IMG/VR virus record: IMGVR_UViG_3300031566_000083
Location: 1-45,629 of that record
Direction: 5' to 3' (one strand)
From: a virus
Length of the DNA: 45,629 nucleotides
Shown here: positions 1 to 7,823 of the stretch, piece after piece
Layout of the letters: each line of letters opens with the position of its first letter
Numbering within the stretch: position 1 is the first letter of the stretch
Made by a program: the position numbers and the translations under genes
Notes under the pieces: model-generated
The model's input: only the letters and a program-made list of their open reading frames with translations
The model's database searches: none
Told to the model about the DNA's origin: nothing

Positions 1-2094
1 GTCACCTTCTACGGCTTGAAGGAAGCCCTCTTGGACGGGGCTTATGGCGATGTATTAGACGGCGTGGACACAACGACTACGCAGATTACGGCGACCTCCT
101 CTACTGAGTACACAATCGTTCACACCTTCAACGCTGCTGCAACCCAGTTCGTGCTCAGGTTTCTAGTTGCCGAGGCGGGGGTAAGTGGCAAGTACGCCCA
201 AGTAGACACCGTAACCTGCACCCGGACGGACACTCCCTACGGGACAACGGGCCACGTTGTCAACTTCGGCACGTCGCTGGCAATCGCTGTCGGCTCGACT
301 CTGTGCAAGGCCACAGGCAGTAGTGAATACGGAGCAGCCGTCTCCGTGGTCTATGACTTCATCGACGAGATTACCGACCTCTGCGTCTACGGAAACTATC
401 TCTATGTCTGCCTCGGGGCCACCAATGCGCAATACTACACGTCCGACTTGACCACGTTCGTAAAGAGTGATCAATACTCGGGCTCTTCCGTTGCGACCAC
501 AACCAAGTCCGACTACTCGGCTGTCGCCACGGCGATTGACGTGGTAGACACATCGCAGTTCACGGCCCTCAATTACGTCAGATGGGGAAACGAGGTCTGC
601 CTTACAGCAGCCGTAGTGGACGGGGACACGCTGACTCTCACAAGGGGGCAGAAGGGCACAGCCAAAGTAGCGCACCTCTCGGGCACGACTATCCGTGAGG
701 TGGGGGCAGGGGCAGCGGCCTTCAAGATGTGCAACTGTGGCGACACCATAGCCGCCATAGCGGACTCCACCACTACCATCAGAACATCGGACAACCCCCT
801 GAACGACGGTACGCCGTGGTCTACTGCCTACGATGTCCCGAACAGCACGTACACGATTACCGACATGGTGGACGACCCGAACGGCAACACCATCGCCATG
901 AAGCAGGACGGGCCTGTGATGTTCGATGAGGACGAGGTGATTCAGGCCATACCCGAATCGTCTGCCGATGTGAACACCTCCATCTCGTATGACGGCCTTG
1001 TCTGGAAGGGCTGGCTCTACGCCCCTGCTGGCAAGAACAAGCTCCGCAGAAAGAACCTCTCGACCGATGCGGTAGAGGACATCTCGATTGTCAACACAGC
1101 ACAGGGCGACGAGGACATGGACGAGGAAGTCACTGTGATGGCGGCGGACGCGGAGTACCTGTACGTCACACTGGACAACGGCACGAAGGTAGAGATTCTA
1201 GCAGCGCGGGACGAATATGTAGGCTCCGATGTCTCATGGGTGTGGCACCCCATCTGGGAGTTCACCTCTAACGACATCATCTCGATGTGTGTCTCCTCGG
1301 TCGGGTCGTACAAGAGACTGTACGCAATGACGGGGACTACAGCAGACGGTGTACTAGTTTTCACTCTCCCCGACGCGTACTCCGACCCGATGAAGGAAAC
1401 GGGCTACGAGTACGAGAGCACGGGGAAGTTCGTTACCGGCTGGTTCGAGACTGACTGGTACGAGAACGACAAGTTCTGGTCTGACATCAAGGTTGCGGCA
1501 CTGAACTTCCGTGGCTATACCAACATCAGGGTGCAATATCAGTTAGAGGGCGATGGGGAATGGGATGACGACGACGCGTGGCGCGACCCCGAAAACAGGA
1601 ACGATTGTCTCGCCTCGGAGTTATTCTCCTATACTGCATCGCCGAGGGCCATTGAGTACCCGCCTCCCATGGTAACGACCTTCGAGATTGGCAAGAGGTC
1701 AAGAGCCATCCGGTTCAGGTTCACGCTGACAACCGCCGAGGATACAAGCTCGACTGACGAGATAAGCCCCGTGATTCTGAGGTACGGAGTCTATGCGAGA
1801 GTCGAGAAGTCACTGGCAGGAGAGTCCACCGACAAGCTCTGGATTTCAGCAGTCCTCAGTCTCCACGGAGACGGGATAGAGAGAGGCGGACAGTGGATAC
1901 GATTCCCTGTCGACCAGCAGATTACGGCCCTTGAGATGTTGAAAAGGGCGGGCGAACCGCTCTTATTCACCGGCCCCGACGAGGTGAAGCGGAAGGTGAA
2001 GTTCGTGCCCGGGGAGTACAGCAACGACTTAGACGAAGACGTGAGTTCCGAGGGGCCTAGCTTCACAGCGCAGATTGTGTTAGAAGAGGTGTAG
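1..2094 (+). CDS. Virion structural (tail/fibre-type) protein, 5' truncated
   Basis: The frame is open from base 1, so the start lies outside the window; at least 697 residues remain. The protein is acidic, rich in Thr, Ser, Asp and aromatic residues, with alternating beta-type patterns and no signal peptide or membrane segment, as in phage tail and receptor-binding proteins. The last 90 residues (LSLHGDGIERGG onward) resemble the C-terminal part of phage tail proteins. It sits at the end of the late rightward block, just before small membrane-protein genes. It may be the rear part of the gene that begins at 45196 if the molecule is circular. I do not recognise a named family. Confidence 0.8.
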   Translation, partial: VTFYGLKEALLDGAYGDVLDGVDTTTTQITATSSTEYTIVHTFNAAATQFVLRFLVAEAGVSGKYAQVDTVTCTRTDTPYGTTGHVVNFGTSLAIAVGSTLCKATGSSEYGAAVSVVYDFIDEITDLCVYGNYLYVCLGATNAQYYTSDLTTFVKSDQYSGSSVATTTKSDYSAVATAIDVVDTSQFTALNYVRWGNEVCLTAAVVDGDTLTLTRGQKGTAKVAHLSGTTIREVGAGAAAFKMCNCGDTIAAIADSTTTIRTSDNPLNDGTPWSTAYDVPNSTYTITDMVDDPNGNTIAMKQDGPVMFDEDEVIQAIPESSADVNTSISYDGLVWKGWLYAPAGKNKLRRKNLSTDAVEDISIVNTAQGDEDMDEEVTVMAADAEYLYVTLDNGTKVEILAARDEYVGSDVSWVWHPIWEFTSNDIISMCVSSVGSYKRLYAMTGTTADGVLVFTLPDAYSDPMKETGYEYESTGKFVTGWFETDWYENDKFWSDIKVAALNFRGYTNIRVQYQLEGDGEWDDDDAWRDPENRNDCLASELFSYTASPRAIEYPPPMVTTFEIGKRSRAIRFRFTLTTAEDTSSTDEISPVILRYGVYARVEKSLAGESTDKLWISAVLSLHGDGIERGGQWIRFPVDQQITALEMLKRAGEPLLFTGPDEVKRKVKFVPGEYSNDLDEDVSSEGPSFTAQIVLEEV

Positions 2095-2096
2095 CT

Positions 2097-2276
2097 ATGA
2101 AAGTAAAGTACGCGAGGCCGTTACTAGCCTGCTTGAGCATCAGCTATTGCTTCGTATTGCTTATGAATCACATCGAGGTTCCCGACCCGATGTGGGCATT
2201 GGCAGGACTGTCCTACGGCTGGTTCGCCCTTGACAGGACACTCTCTCACAGGCTTGGGGACAACGATGTGAAATGA
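2097..2276 (+). CDS. Small membrane protein (holin-like topology)
   Basis: A 59-residue ORF starts 2 bases after the previous stop. It has a basic N-terminus (MKVKYARP), a hydrophobic stretch at residues 9-23, a short polar turn (NHIEVPD) and a second hydrophobic stretch at residues 32-45, ending in a charged tail. Two short membrane segments in a protein this small fit a holin, and the position after a tail gene fits a lysis cassette, but no family signature is visible. It overlaps the next ORF by 4 bases (ATGA). Confidence 0.55.
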   Translation: MKVKYARPLLACLSISYCFVLLMNHIEVPDPMWALAGLSYGWFALDRTLSHRLGDNDVK

Positions 2277-2422
2277 AGGAACAGATAAGACGAGCGCCAC
2301 TGATTGTCCGACTGTTGAAACTGCCCATCTTGTTTTTGCGCTACTGGCGCATAACGAAGAGTGCGAGAGCCGGATGGGGTTATGCACTCTTGTCGGTTAT
2401 CGACATGAAGGACTCGAAATGA
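2273..2422 (+). CDS. Small basic hydrophobic protein, unknown
   Basis: A 49-residue ORF translationally coupled on both sides by ATGA overlaps. It is rich in Leu, Ile and Arg; residues 9-24 could form an amphipathic or membrane helix. Tight packing between two other small membrane-type ORFs supports it as a real gene. No known family is recognised. Confidence 0.5.
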   Translation: MKEQIRRAPLIVRLLKLPILFLRYWRITKSARAGWGYALLSVIDMKDSK

Positions 2423-2643
2423 AAGAGCCGTTCTGCCAGTTCTGCCGCCATGACGACGGGACATTCGATTACGACGAACACCACGCCATCTTGTGCGGCA
2501 TAGGCGACGGACTGAGGCCGTGTAAGACTGACAAGGCGTGGGAGCTACACAAAGACGAGTGGCACTACTACGTCGTCGCTCGGGGCATAACATCTATGTT
2601 ATGGGTTGTCATTCTGATTCTGCTATTGAAGGGGGCTTTCTAG
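2419..2643 (+). CDS. Small zinc-finger-like protein with C-terminal membrane anchor
   Basis: The start at 2419 is chosen because it overlaps the previous stop (ATGA). The 74-residue product has CxxC (CQFC) near the N-terminus, a His-rich middle with two further Cys, and a strongly hydrophobic C-terminal helix (SMLWVVILILLLKG). This suggests a metal-binding cytoplasmic head on a membrane anchor. Function is unknown; its location suggests a lysis or membrane role. Confidence 0.6.
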   Translation: MKEPFCQFCRHDDGTFDYDEHHAILCGIGDGLRPCKTDKAWELHKDEWHYYVVARGITSMLWVVILILLLKGAF

Positions 2644-2644
2644 G

Positions 2645-2938
2645 ATGCCGCAGACCATTGATTACAGTGGCAAGAGCGACCGTGACCTACTGGTAGAGCT
2701 TGTCGTGCAGGGCAACTCGTCTGTGGGGCAGGGCGAGAAGATTATCAAGCGCCTTGACAAACTGAACGGCTCGATAGAGAAGCACGCTGAGCGGATAGTG
2801 AAGCTGGAAGGCAAAGTAGACGAGCGCACCATACCATTGTGGATGCAAAGCAAGTGGAAAGTAGGTGGTGCTGGCACAGGGATAATCGCCCTGATGACCG
2901 TAGCGTGTCGCGTGGCCGAAAGGCTGATAGGAGGATAA
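2645..2938 (+). CDS. Coiled-coil protein with C-terminal membrane segment (XhlA-like topology)
   Basis: 97 residues. Residues 25-60 form a heptad-type coiled coil (KIIKRLDKLNGSIEKHAERIVKLEGKV, written here only as a description of the region 34-60 pattern of I/L at a/d positions), followed by KW and a C-terminal hydrophobic segment (GAGTGIIALMTVACRVA). Coiled coil, then Trp-Lys, then one membrane helix is the layout of phage haemolysin XhlA-type lysis accessory proteins. It lies in a run of small membrane proteins, consistent with a lysis cassette. The family assignment rests on architecture only. Confidence 0.6.
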   Translation: MPQTIDYSGKSDRDLLVELVVQGNSSVGQGEKIIKRLDKLNGSIEKHAERIVKLEGKVDERTIPLWMQSKWKVGGAGTGIIALMTVACRVAERLIGG

Positions 2939-2939
2939 C

Positions 2940-3341
2940 ATGAAATGTGTCTGCCCGAATTGTAATGCAGTGGTTGACGCGGAACCCATCAATCCCAACC
3001 CCGAGTGGATGAATGACACTCACGCAGAAGGCAAGGCGTACAGGGCCGCACGGAATGACGACGATGTAGCCGACTGGAAGTTCTTTCGTGGGAAGATGGA
3101 CGACGTTGACGACCTGTTCCCCGAAGCATCTGTCAGCAAGCGCAAGGGATACAAGAGAGAAATCTACGACCTGTGGCAGGACTTCCACGACGAGAAGTAC
3201 GGCCCAGGCGGACGGAAGTGTTTTGCTGGCTCCTATGCTGATTGTGTGGTAGCGTCCTACGACCCCGAGAACTATCCGTGGCGTCGGGAGATGATTCCCG
3301 ACCAATGGTGGATAGCCAACAAGCCTGACTGGTGGGACTAG
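2940..3341 (+). CDS. Hypothetical protein with N-terminal CxxC
   Basis: 133 residues, preceded by a clear AGGAGG seven bases from the ATG. The N-terminus has CVCPNC, then an acidic, aromatic-rich body with many Asp/Trp (final residues KPDWWD). No catalytic motif is recognised. It follows the possible lysis genes, so an endolysin role was considered, but no amidase, muramidase or peptidase signature is visible. It is probably soluble: no signal or membrane segment. Confidence 0.65.
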   Translation: MKCVCPNCNAVVDAEPINPNPEWMNDTHAEGKAYRAARNDDDVADWKFFRGKMDDVDDLFPEASVSKRKGYKREIYDLWQDFHDEKYGPGGRKCFAGSYADCVVASYDPENYPWRREMIPDQWWIANKPDWWD

Positions 3342-3469
3342 AATCCCCTCAGTGCTCAAAAAGCCCTGTATAACACGAGAGCGACTTGCACTAACTTCCC
3401 CGCCGTGACCAATCCCTCAACTCCGCCTCGAAACGAGTCACCAGCACGATTCTAGAGGGGGTACAGCTT

Positions 3470-3664
3470 ATGCCCGAGAAACTAGAGTGCGCCACATTAC
3501 ATTGTCCCCGCGATGCAGACAACAGCCTCGGTGTCGTAACAAAGCATAACGGCACGGTCTATTTCTGCCGCGAGTGTGTAGCCGAGATGTTCAAGCGAGT
3601 AATGAATTGCAGTCCTAGACGGAGGAGAACGCACGCAGATTCAAAGATACTAAGGGAACGTTAA
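3470..3664 (+). CDS. Small Cys-containing protein, possible zinc ribbon
   Basis: 64 residues, preceded by AGAGGGGG eight bases from ATG. Cys pairs (C-x4-C near residues 7-12 and CREC near 33-36) could bind zinc, and the C-terminus is Arg-rich (SPRRRRTH). A 128-base gap before it holds an inverted CCCCTC/GAGGGG pair but no convincing promoter. Function unknown. Confidence 0.5.
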   Translation: MPEKLECATLHCPRDADNSLGVVTKHNGTVYFCRECVAEMFKRVMNCSPRRRRTHADSKILRER

Positions 3665-3680
3665 ACGAACAGGAGGGATA

Positions 3681-4745
3681 ATGCAAAGGAAGCTGCCGTG
3701 GGCGGACCCCCTGGCCGCACAAAACCTGAAGAGCGATTGGAACGCCACTGATTCTGCTGGCAAGCAAGCTCTTGCCGATAGCTGGGGAGTCCGCAAAGGA
3801 ACTCTAGCAAACTTCGTTATCAATGTCACTACCCTACCACCACCTGAGTCGGAACCTTACCCGCCGTTTAATATCACCCCCCCCCAGCATACCGAGAGGG
3901 CTACCGAGGACATGGGGTTGATTATCTCAGACTGGCATGTGGGGAAAAAGACCTTATCCTACAGTACGACGATTGCGCGACAACGCGCCGAGTATCTGAC
4001 AGAGAGGGTCCTGAATATCATCGACCTGCATCAACCAATTCGTAGGCTCCATGTATTCATGTTGGGAGACATGTCACAGGGCGAGAACGTCTATCAGGGG
4101 TCAAAGCTGGAAGAAGCCGAGATGGGGGCACGGCTGCAAATCAAACAGCACCTCGTCCCTGCCATGTCGCAACTCCTAGTGTCCTGCTCTCAAGTCGTCA
4201 AGAGTGTCGAGTCCTACGGAGTGCGCGGGAATCATGGCAAGTACGACAAGGCCGCTCCCTCTGGCACCAACTGGGACTTGTTCTTCTACGACTCCCTTGA
4301 ATCCAAGCTCGTCAACCAAGAACGCATCCACGTTCACCCATCGGAAACCTTTTATCAGTTGGTCGACATCATGGGTTTCCGATTCTTTATCATCCACGGC
4401 GACCAAGTGAATGCCACCAACGGTATCCCTCTGTTCGCCATGAGGCGGAAGATGCAGGACTGGTACGCTCACGTCGGGGGATTCCATTACGCCTATGCGG
4501 GGCACTTCCATAGCGCCGCCGCAGACCAGGTGAACTCGGTAGCCGATTATACCATTTGCCCGCCACTGGTGACGGGAGATTCGTGGGCGCTTGAGAAAGT
4601 TGGCCGCGCTTCCAAGCCGGTACAACTGTGCTTCGGGATTCACGGCAAGTATGGTAGGACTTGGGAATATAAGCTCTACGCTGACGAGAAGTACCTACCC
4701 GAACCATTCGAGGAACCAGAGGGCGAGATAGTCGTCTCTGCATAG
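3681..4745 (+). CDS. Calcineurin-like metallophosphoesterase with N-terminal HTH-like region
   Basis: 354 residues. All metallophosphoesterase motifs are visible in order: SDWH (D84, H86), LGD (D120), GNH (N174, H175), HGD (H229) and GHFH (H265, H267), the ligands of a two-metal centre that hydrolyses phosphodiesters or monoesters. Residues 20-50 (SAGKQALADSWGVRKG) look like a helix-turn-helix, as in some phage phosphoesterases. AGGAGG lies 7 bases before the ATG. It is the last gene of the rightward late block, before a terminator. The substrate (nucleic acid, cyclic nucleotide or protein) cannot be read from sequence. Confidence 0.9.
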   Translation: MQRKLPWADPLAAQNLKSDWNATDSAGKQALADSWGVRKGTLANFVINVTTLPPPESEPYPPFNITPPQHTERATEDMGLIISDWHVGKKTLSYSTTIARQRAEYLTERVLNIIDLHQPIRRLHVFMLGDMSQGENVYQGSKLEEAEMGARLQIKQHLVPAMSQLLVSCSQVVKSVESYGVRGNHGKYDKAAPSGTNWDLFFYDSLESKLVNQERIHVHPSETFYQLVDIMGFRFFIIHGDQVNATNGIPLFAMRRKMQDWYAHVGGFHYAYAGHFHSAAADQVNSVADYTICPPLVTGDSWALEKVGRASKPVQLCFGIHGKYGRTWEYKLYADEKYLPEPFEEPEGEIVVSA

Positions 4746-4790
4746 GGGTTTACAATCAGGTTGACAAGGTTGGCCTGAAGGGTTTACAAC

Positions 4791-4821
4791 GGGGGTCGCT
4801 TACGCGGCCCCCAATTCTTTT
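4791..4821 (+). terminator. Intrinsic terminator of the late block
   Basis: A nine-pair stem (GGGGGTCGC / GCGGCCCCC, one G-T pair, loop TTAC) is followed by AATTCTTTT. It lies between convergent genes, ending the rightward late block and possibly also the leftward pair. A 10-base direct repeat (GGGTTTACAA at 4746 and 4780) stands just upstream. Confidence 0.85.
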
Positions 4822-4825
4822 GCGT

Positions 4826-5074
4826 TTACTCTGGTAACACTATCAGAATGCTGCCAGACACTTGATGCTCCTCGTAGTTAGTGTTGAGGGGCAACGTCAA
4901 GTCTTCCTCTTGGTAATGCAAGGGGCCGGTCCTTGGCCTTTGCTCGGCATATGGGGCCGCAGCAGAAATACGGATGCGTTGGCTAGTGCCCATTATTTCT
5001 ATAGACGGCCCGCCCTCGACCTCAACGTGTATCAGGTTCGCACTAATAGGACTAACTCTTAGTCTGTCTGGCAT
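4826..5074 (-). CDS. Hypothetical protein, partner of YopX-like gene
   Basis: 82 residues. The start at 5074 is chosen because AAAGGAGG lies 7 bases upstream and the ATG overlaps the stop of the upstream gene (TGATG). The sequence alternates hydrophobic and polar residues (NLIHVEVEGGPSIEI, GSILIVLPE), suggesting a small beta-sheet protein. It is the second gene of a two-gene leftward operon. No family is recognised. Confidence 0.7.
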   Translation of the reverse strand: MPDRLRVSPISANLIHVEVEGGPSIEIMGTSQRIRISAAAPYAEQRPRTGPLHYQEEDLTLPLNTNYEEHQVSGSILIVLPE

Positions 5075-5451
5075 CACACCGCCTCCTTTACCAACTCGGG
5101 GTTCTGATGTATGTTGCCTGCCTCCCCAAACCTCTCTGCCCTCTGAAGTGGGGTACTGTCGTTGTCCGTGCTTGCAATCGACCACCCGGGGAGGTCTTCG
5201 TCCCAACGCACTGCACAATATGCATCCACGCCGAACTCTTGCCAGTCTGGCACTAGCACCACATCCCCCTCATATATCTCCACGCCTTGCCTGTCCTGCA
5301 GGCCGGTGTATTGCTCAAGCTGAAGCCCGACCACATTCGAGTAGATGCCGTATGTGTGGAAGATTTTCCCCTGCGGGGTTATATCGAACCCGTCGTACCA
5401 CATCTTCTTCTGAATCGTGTCCCAAGCCCTGAATCTAATCTCCCTTCGCAT
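5074..5451 (-). CDS. YopX-family protein
   Basis: 125 residues with the hallmarks of the phage YopX family: an N-terminal EIRFRAWD, a central QYTGLQDRQGVEIYEGDVV and a C-terminal WDE...GNIHQNPEL. Family length and motif order match. Function is unknown in the family; it is common in phages and prophages. AAAGGGGG precedes the start, and a strong sigma70-type promoter lies at 5534-5506 on this strand. Confidence 0.92.
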   Translation of the reverse strand: MRREIRFRAWDTIQKKMWYDGFDITPQGKIFHTYGIYSNVVGLQLEQYTGLQDRQGVEIYEGDVVLVPDWQEFGVDAYCAVRWDEDLPGWSIASTDNDSTPLQRAERFGEAGNIHQNPELVKEAV

Positions 5452-5505
5452 CTCATACCCCCTTTAGATTGTCCCTGAGACTTGTCTGCCATGTTGACGC
5501 TAATA

Positions 5506-5534
5506 GTTATAACAGATACCGAATTGTCTGTCAA
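5506..5534 (-). promoter_or_regulatory. Leftward sigma70-type promoter with operator-like repeat
   Basis: On the minus strand TTGACA (5534-5529) and TATAAC (5511-5506) are separated by exactly 17 bases. An inverted repeat TGTCA-N7-TGACA (5529-5545) overlaps the -35 box, a likely operator. It drives the YopX-like pair and faces the rightward promoter at 5553. Confidence 0.8.
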
Positions 5535-5552
5535 GTTTGCTGACAATACCGC

Positions 5553-5581
5553 TTGACAAGCCCTGTTCGGTGTGCTAAGGT
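5553..5581 (+). promoter_or_regulatory. Rightward early promoter, near-leaderless
   Basis: TTGACA (5553-5558), 17-base spacer, TAAGGT (5576-5581). The first gene's ATG is at 5591, so the predicted transcript start is within about three bases of the start codon and there is no Shine-Dalgarno sequence. It is divergent from the promoter at 5534-5506, with the TGTCA-N7-TGACA repeat between them. Confidence 0.7.
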
Positions 5582-5590
5582 ATCCCTACC

Positions 5591-5815
5591 ATGATTGAGC
5601 AATTGATAGAGTTGAGACGACAGCACCCCGAGTGGACAGTCACAAGGATAGCAGGGCGGATCGGTTGCTCGCGGCAGCAACTCAGCCACCACCTGAATCA
5701 CAACCAGGAGTTCACCTACGCGAGGCTGGTAGACGGCCTCGCTCTCTTTTTGTCCACACAGCGCCCCAAGCACAGCAGGATAGGACGTTGGTTCAGGAGG
5801 GAAAGATGGCAATAG
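5591..5815 (+). CDS. Small helix-turn-helix regulator
   Basis: 74 residues. Residues 15-40 (WTVTRIAGRIGCSRQQLSHHL) form a classic HTH with the A-x3-G turn pattern of DNA-binding regulators; the C-terminus is basic (RIGRWFRRERWQ). It is the first gene after the divergent promoter pair and appears to be translated from a leaderless transcript, as phage repressors such as lambda CI can be. It may bind the TGTCA/TGACA sites found here and elsewhere in the window. That link is an inference. Confidence 0.75.
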   Translation: MIEQLIELRRQHPEWTVTRIAGRIGCSRQQLSHHLNHNQEFTYARLVDGLALFLSTQRPKHSRIGRWFRRERWQ

Positions 5816-6030
5816 AGATGGTGCAAGGACGGTATGCAGGACTCATCGGCTGGCGCGTACAGTGGCTAGGCGACGACGGAGAAGTCGAGGTGATGGCCGG
5901 TAAGACGAAGCAGGAAATCCTTGACTTGCCGCCTTGCGTACTGGAAGGGGCCGAGGTAGTCAAGACCGTCATGGCGGACATCGTTGTGGCTCACACAGAG
6001 AAGGACGGCGCGGTGGTGCTGGATGACTGA
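5806..6030 (+). CDS. Hypothetical early protein
   Basis: 74 residues; the start at 5806 has CAGGAGGG at good spacing. It overlaps the HTH gene by 10 bases. The product looks like a small alpha/beta protein (LIGWRVQWLGDDGEVEVM, then a helix). No family is recognised. Confidence 0.7.
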   Translation: MAIEMVQGRYAGLIGWRVQWLGDDGEVEVMAGKTKQEILDLPPCVLEGAEVVKTVMADIVVAHTEKDGAVVLDD

Positions 6031-6343
6031 GCTAAACGAGAAGCTGGCGAAGTGGGTGGGGTTTACTAAGATTACCGCAGAAGGTGGCTGGAACTGGCCT
6101 GATGGAAAACGGATGATTCATCCACCCGACTTCTGCAACAGCCTTGACGCTTGTTTCAAGTGGCTGGTGCCGAAGCTCATTGAGAAGGACTGCGATATCA
6201 CGATTGCCCTTGGTGCAAACGGCGACATAGACATCTACATCTGGACGCCACTAGGCGAGCGATTTGAGGAGAACAACCAATTCCCCGACGACACGCTTAC
6301 AAGCCTTTTGTGCAAGGCCATAGAGAAGGTGCTGGATGCCTAG
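6023..6343 (+). CDS. Phage ABA-sandwich-like protein (BC1872 type)
   Basis: 106 residues; starts at an ATG overlapping the previous stop region. LNEKLAKWVGF, NSLDACFKWLVPKL and a C-terminal SLLCKAIEKVL match the layout of the small phage ABA-sandwich domain (W-V-G start, central F-x-WLVPKL helix, terminal A-I-E-K helix). Function is unknown in the family. Two more distant copies of the same layout lie at 8510 and 13923. Confidence 0.7.
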   Translation: MTELNEKLAKWVGFTKITAEGGWNWPDGKRMIHPPDFCNSLDACFKWLVPKLIEKDCDITIALGANGDIDIYIWTPLGERFEENNQFPDDTLTSLLCKAIEKVLDA

Positions 6344-6497
6344 GCCGCGACTCAGGACATTAGATGAGGTTCGCAGCAAATCAAAGGGAGGGAGTCTGTC
6401 GGGCAAGTTGCTGCGGCGAATAGAGGAGCGGCGCACAGTCGCCCCTCGGGAGGGAAACGAATATGGACACCAGCAAAGAGTACGTAGCGATGTGTAG
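6336..6497 (+). CDS. Small basic protein
   Basis: 53 residues overlapping both neighbours (8 bases upstream, 35 bases with the next gene in another frame). It is rich in Arg/Lys and Ser (LRTLDEVRSKSKGGSLSGKL). It fills an otherwise empty 119-base gap and starts just after AGAAGGT. Support is moderate; it has no recognisable domain. Confidence 0.45.
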   Translation: MPRPRLRTLDEVRSKSKGGSLSGKLLRRIEERRTVAPREGNEYGHQQRVRSDV

Positions 6498-7467
6498 GTG
6501 CCAAGAGTTGGCGGAACGACACCTTGAGGGTGGTGACTTCTACTCCAGAAATGGCAGCATCAATGTCGTGAAGTGGTCGTCACAGTTTGATGTATCTGCT
6601 GGCGAATATCCGAGCACGCGGCAGGTAAACCACAAGAGGGACAAACACATATTGACTCAAGACGACAGGATGGCGGGCAATCGCGCTCGATGGCAAGGCC
6701 ACGATAAGTTGCAACTAGTGTGCGCGGAGTGTGGTAATCCTTTTTCCTGCCCGCCTTCAGTGTTGAAGAAGGGCAAAGGCAAGTTTTGTTCACAGACCTG
6801 CGCTAATAGGGCGAAGGGGCGGGCTATGTCGGTCACTCGCCAGTTCAAACAGAATGGGTACGTCTACGTCAAAACGTGGGACCATCCCTTTCGGAGTAAG
6901 CAGAACCTTGTTGCGGAACATCGGCTTGTTGTTGAGCAGGCTATCGGCAGGTATCTAACACCAAAGGAAGCTATACACCACATTGACACCTGCAAGACAA
7001 ACAACAGCTTGGACAATCTGTTCTTGTGCAAGAACGATGCGGAACACCGCCAACTGCGGACTGTTGACGCTCAATTTCTGCGCATGTTCAACGCTGCGCG
7101 GTATCTCCATTGGGGCGCATTCGAGGGCTTCGACATAACTAAGAACCGGCAAGACCAACTACAAGAGATGGCTAGGGGTTGTAGGTGCCCTAGCTGTCTA
7201 TCCTGCAAGGTTGACCGCTTCTTGAATGGCACACTAGACCATTTTTGCGAGGAACAGATGCAAGAGGCTGCGGGTAATGAGCACTCTTGGACGGGGCCGA
7301 CATCAATGGAACAAGTCTGGCTGTCCGTAGTGATGCACGAGAACTACGACAAGTATTGGACGGGTGAGTCATGGGTCAATGCCAAACAGGAGCAGCAGTT
7401 GGCGGAAGCAATAGCAGAATGGGTGGCAACTATCAACGCCGCAACCATCGACCAGAGGAGTGCGTGA
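6463..7467 (+). CDS. Early phage protein with in-frame HNH homing endonuclease insertion
   Basis: 334 residues with a composite look. Residues 1-50 (DTSKEYVAMC...) and 215-320 (NRQDQLQEM, SMEQVWLSVVMHENYDKYW) match the two ends of a small phage protein of unknown function. The middle holds a zinc-ribbon (C87, C90, C109, C113) and an HNH domain (AEHRLVVEQAIGR near 151, HHIDTCKTNNSLDN at 172-185, H195). The same zinc-ribbon plus HNH order is found in the endonuclease at 16456. The frame stays open throughout, so either a fusion protein is made or the host gene is disrupted. GGGAGGG precedes the start. Confidence 0.8.
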   Translation: MDTSKEYVAMCRCQELAERHLEGGDFYSRNGSINVVKWSSQFDVSAGEYPSTRQVNHKRDKHILTQDDRMAGNRARWQGHDKLQLVCAECGNPFSCPPSVLKKGKGKFCSQTCANRAKGRAMSVTRQFKQNGYVYVKTWDHPFRSKQNLVAEHRLVVEQAIGRYLTPKEAIHHIDTCKTNNSLDNLFLCKNDAEHRQLRTVDAQFLRMFNAARYLHWGAFEGFDITKNRQDQLQEMARGCRCPSCLSCKVDRFLNGTLDHFCEEQMQEAAGNEHSWTGPTSMEQVWLSVVMHENYDKYWTGESWVNAKQEQQLAEAIAEWVATINAATIDQRSA

Positions 7468-7468
7468 C

Positions 7469-7552
7469 ATGACACTTGTATTCAGGGCCGTAGGCCCCGC
7501 GTCTACGCGCAAGGTTGTTCGCCATAAAAAACAGCAACTATGGGCATCCTAG
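7469..7552 (+). pseudogene. Truncated duplicate of the 7823 gene start
   Basis: A 27-residue ORF begins MTLVFRAVGPA, nearly identical to the MKLVFRAVGPA start of the gene at 7823, then diverges and stops. A 23-base identical stretch (7478-7500 and 7832-7854) underlies the match. It looks like a duplicated and cut-down gene start rather than a working gene, though a short peptide could be made. Confidence 0.5.
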
Positions 7553-7577
7553 CATGAAGGTTGAGGAGGGAAGTGAA

Positions 7578-7823
7578 GTGCCAACGATTGAAACAGTCAA
7601 GTGTCAAAGAGGGTGGGCAGGTTCCTGCTACGACTTGGACACCGGTTATTGGGTGGACAGTCCTTGGTATCGGGTACGGCTCCGGATAGGCACAAAGCGA
7701 GTCGGCTACATCGAGTTCCCAGACCTCGAAACCATGATGGACTTCCGGAGGATTGTCGGAGACAAGGTGGGTATTCTGCCCCCTAATCCCACGTCAAGCA
7801 AGTGGAGAGTCGGGAGGCTGTGA
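7578..7823 (+). CDS. Hypothetical early protein
   Basis: 81 residues from GTG at 7578, chosen because GAGGAGGG lies just upstream; an ATG at 7554 in the same frame lacks a clear ribosome site. Beta-rich sequence with SPWYRVRLRIGTKRVGYIEFPDLETMMDF. The stop overlaps the next ATG by one base. No family is recognised. Confidence 0.65.
   Translation: MPTIETVKCQRGWAGSCYDLDTGYWVDSPWYRVRLRIGTKRVGYIEFPDLETMMDFRRIVGDKVGILPPNPTSSKWRVGRL

Noticed and set aside
4746-4789. TTGACA between GGGTTTACAA repeats as a promoter
   Set aside because: No acceptable -10 at proper spacing and a terminator follows at once.
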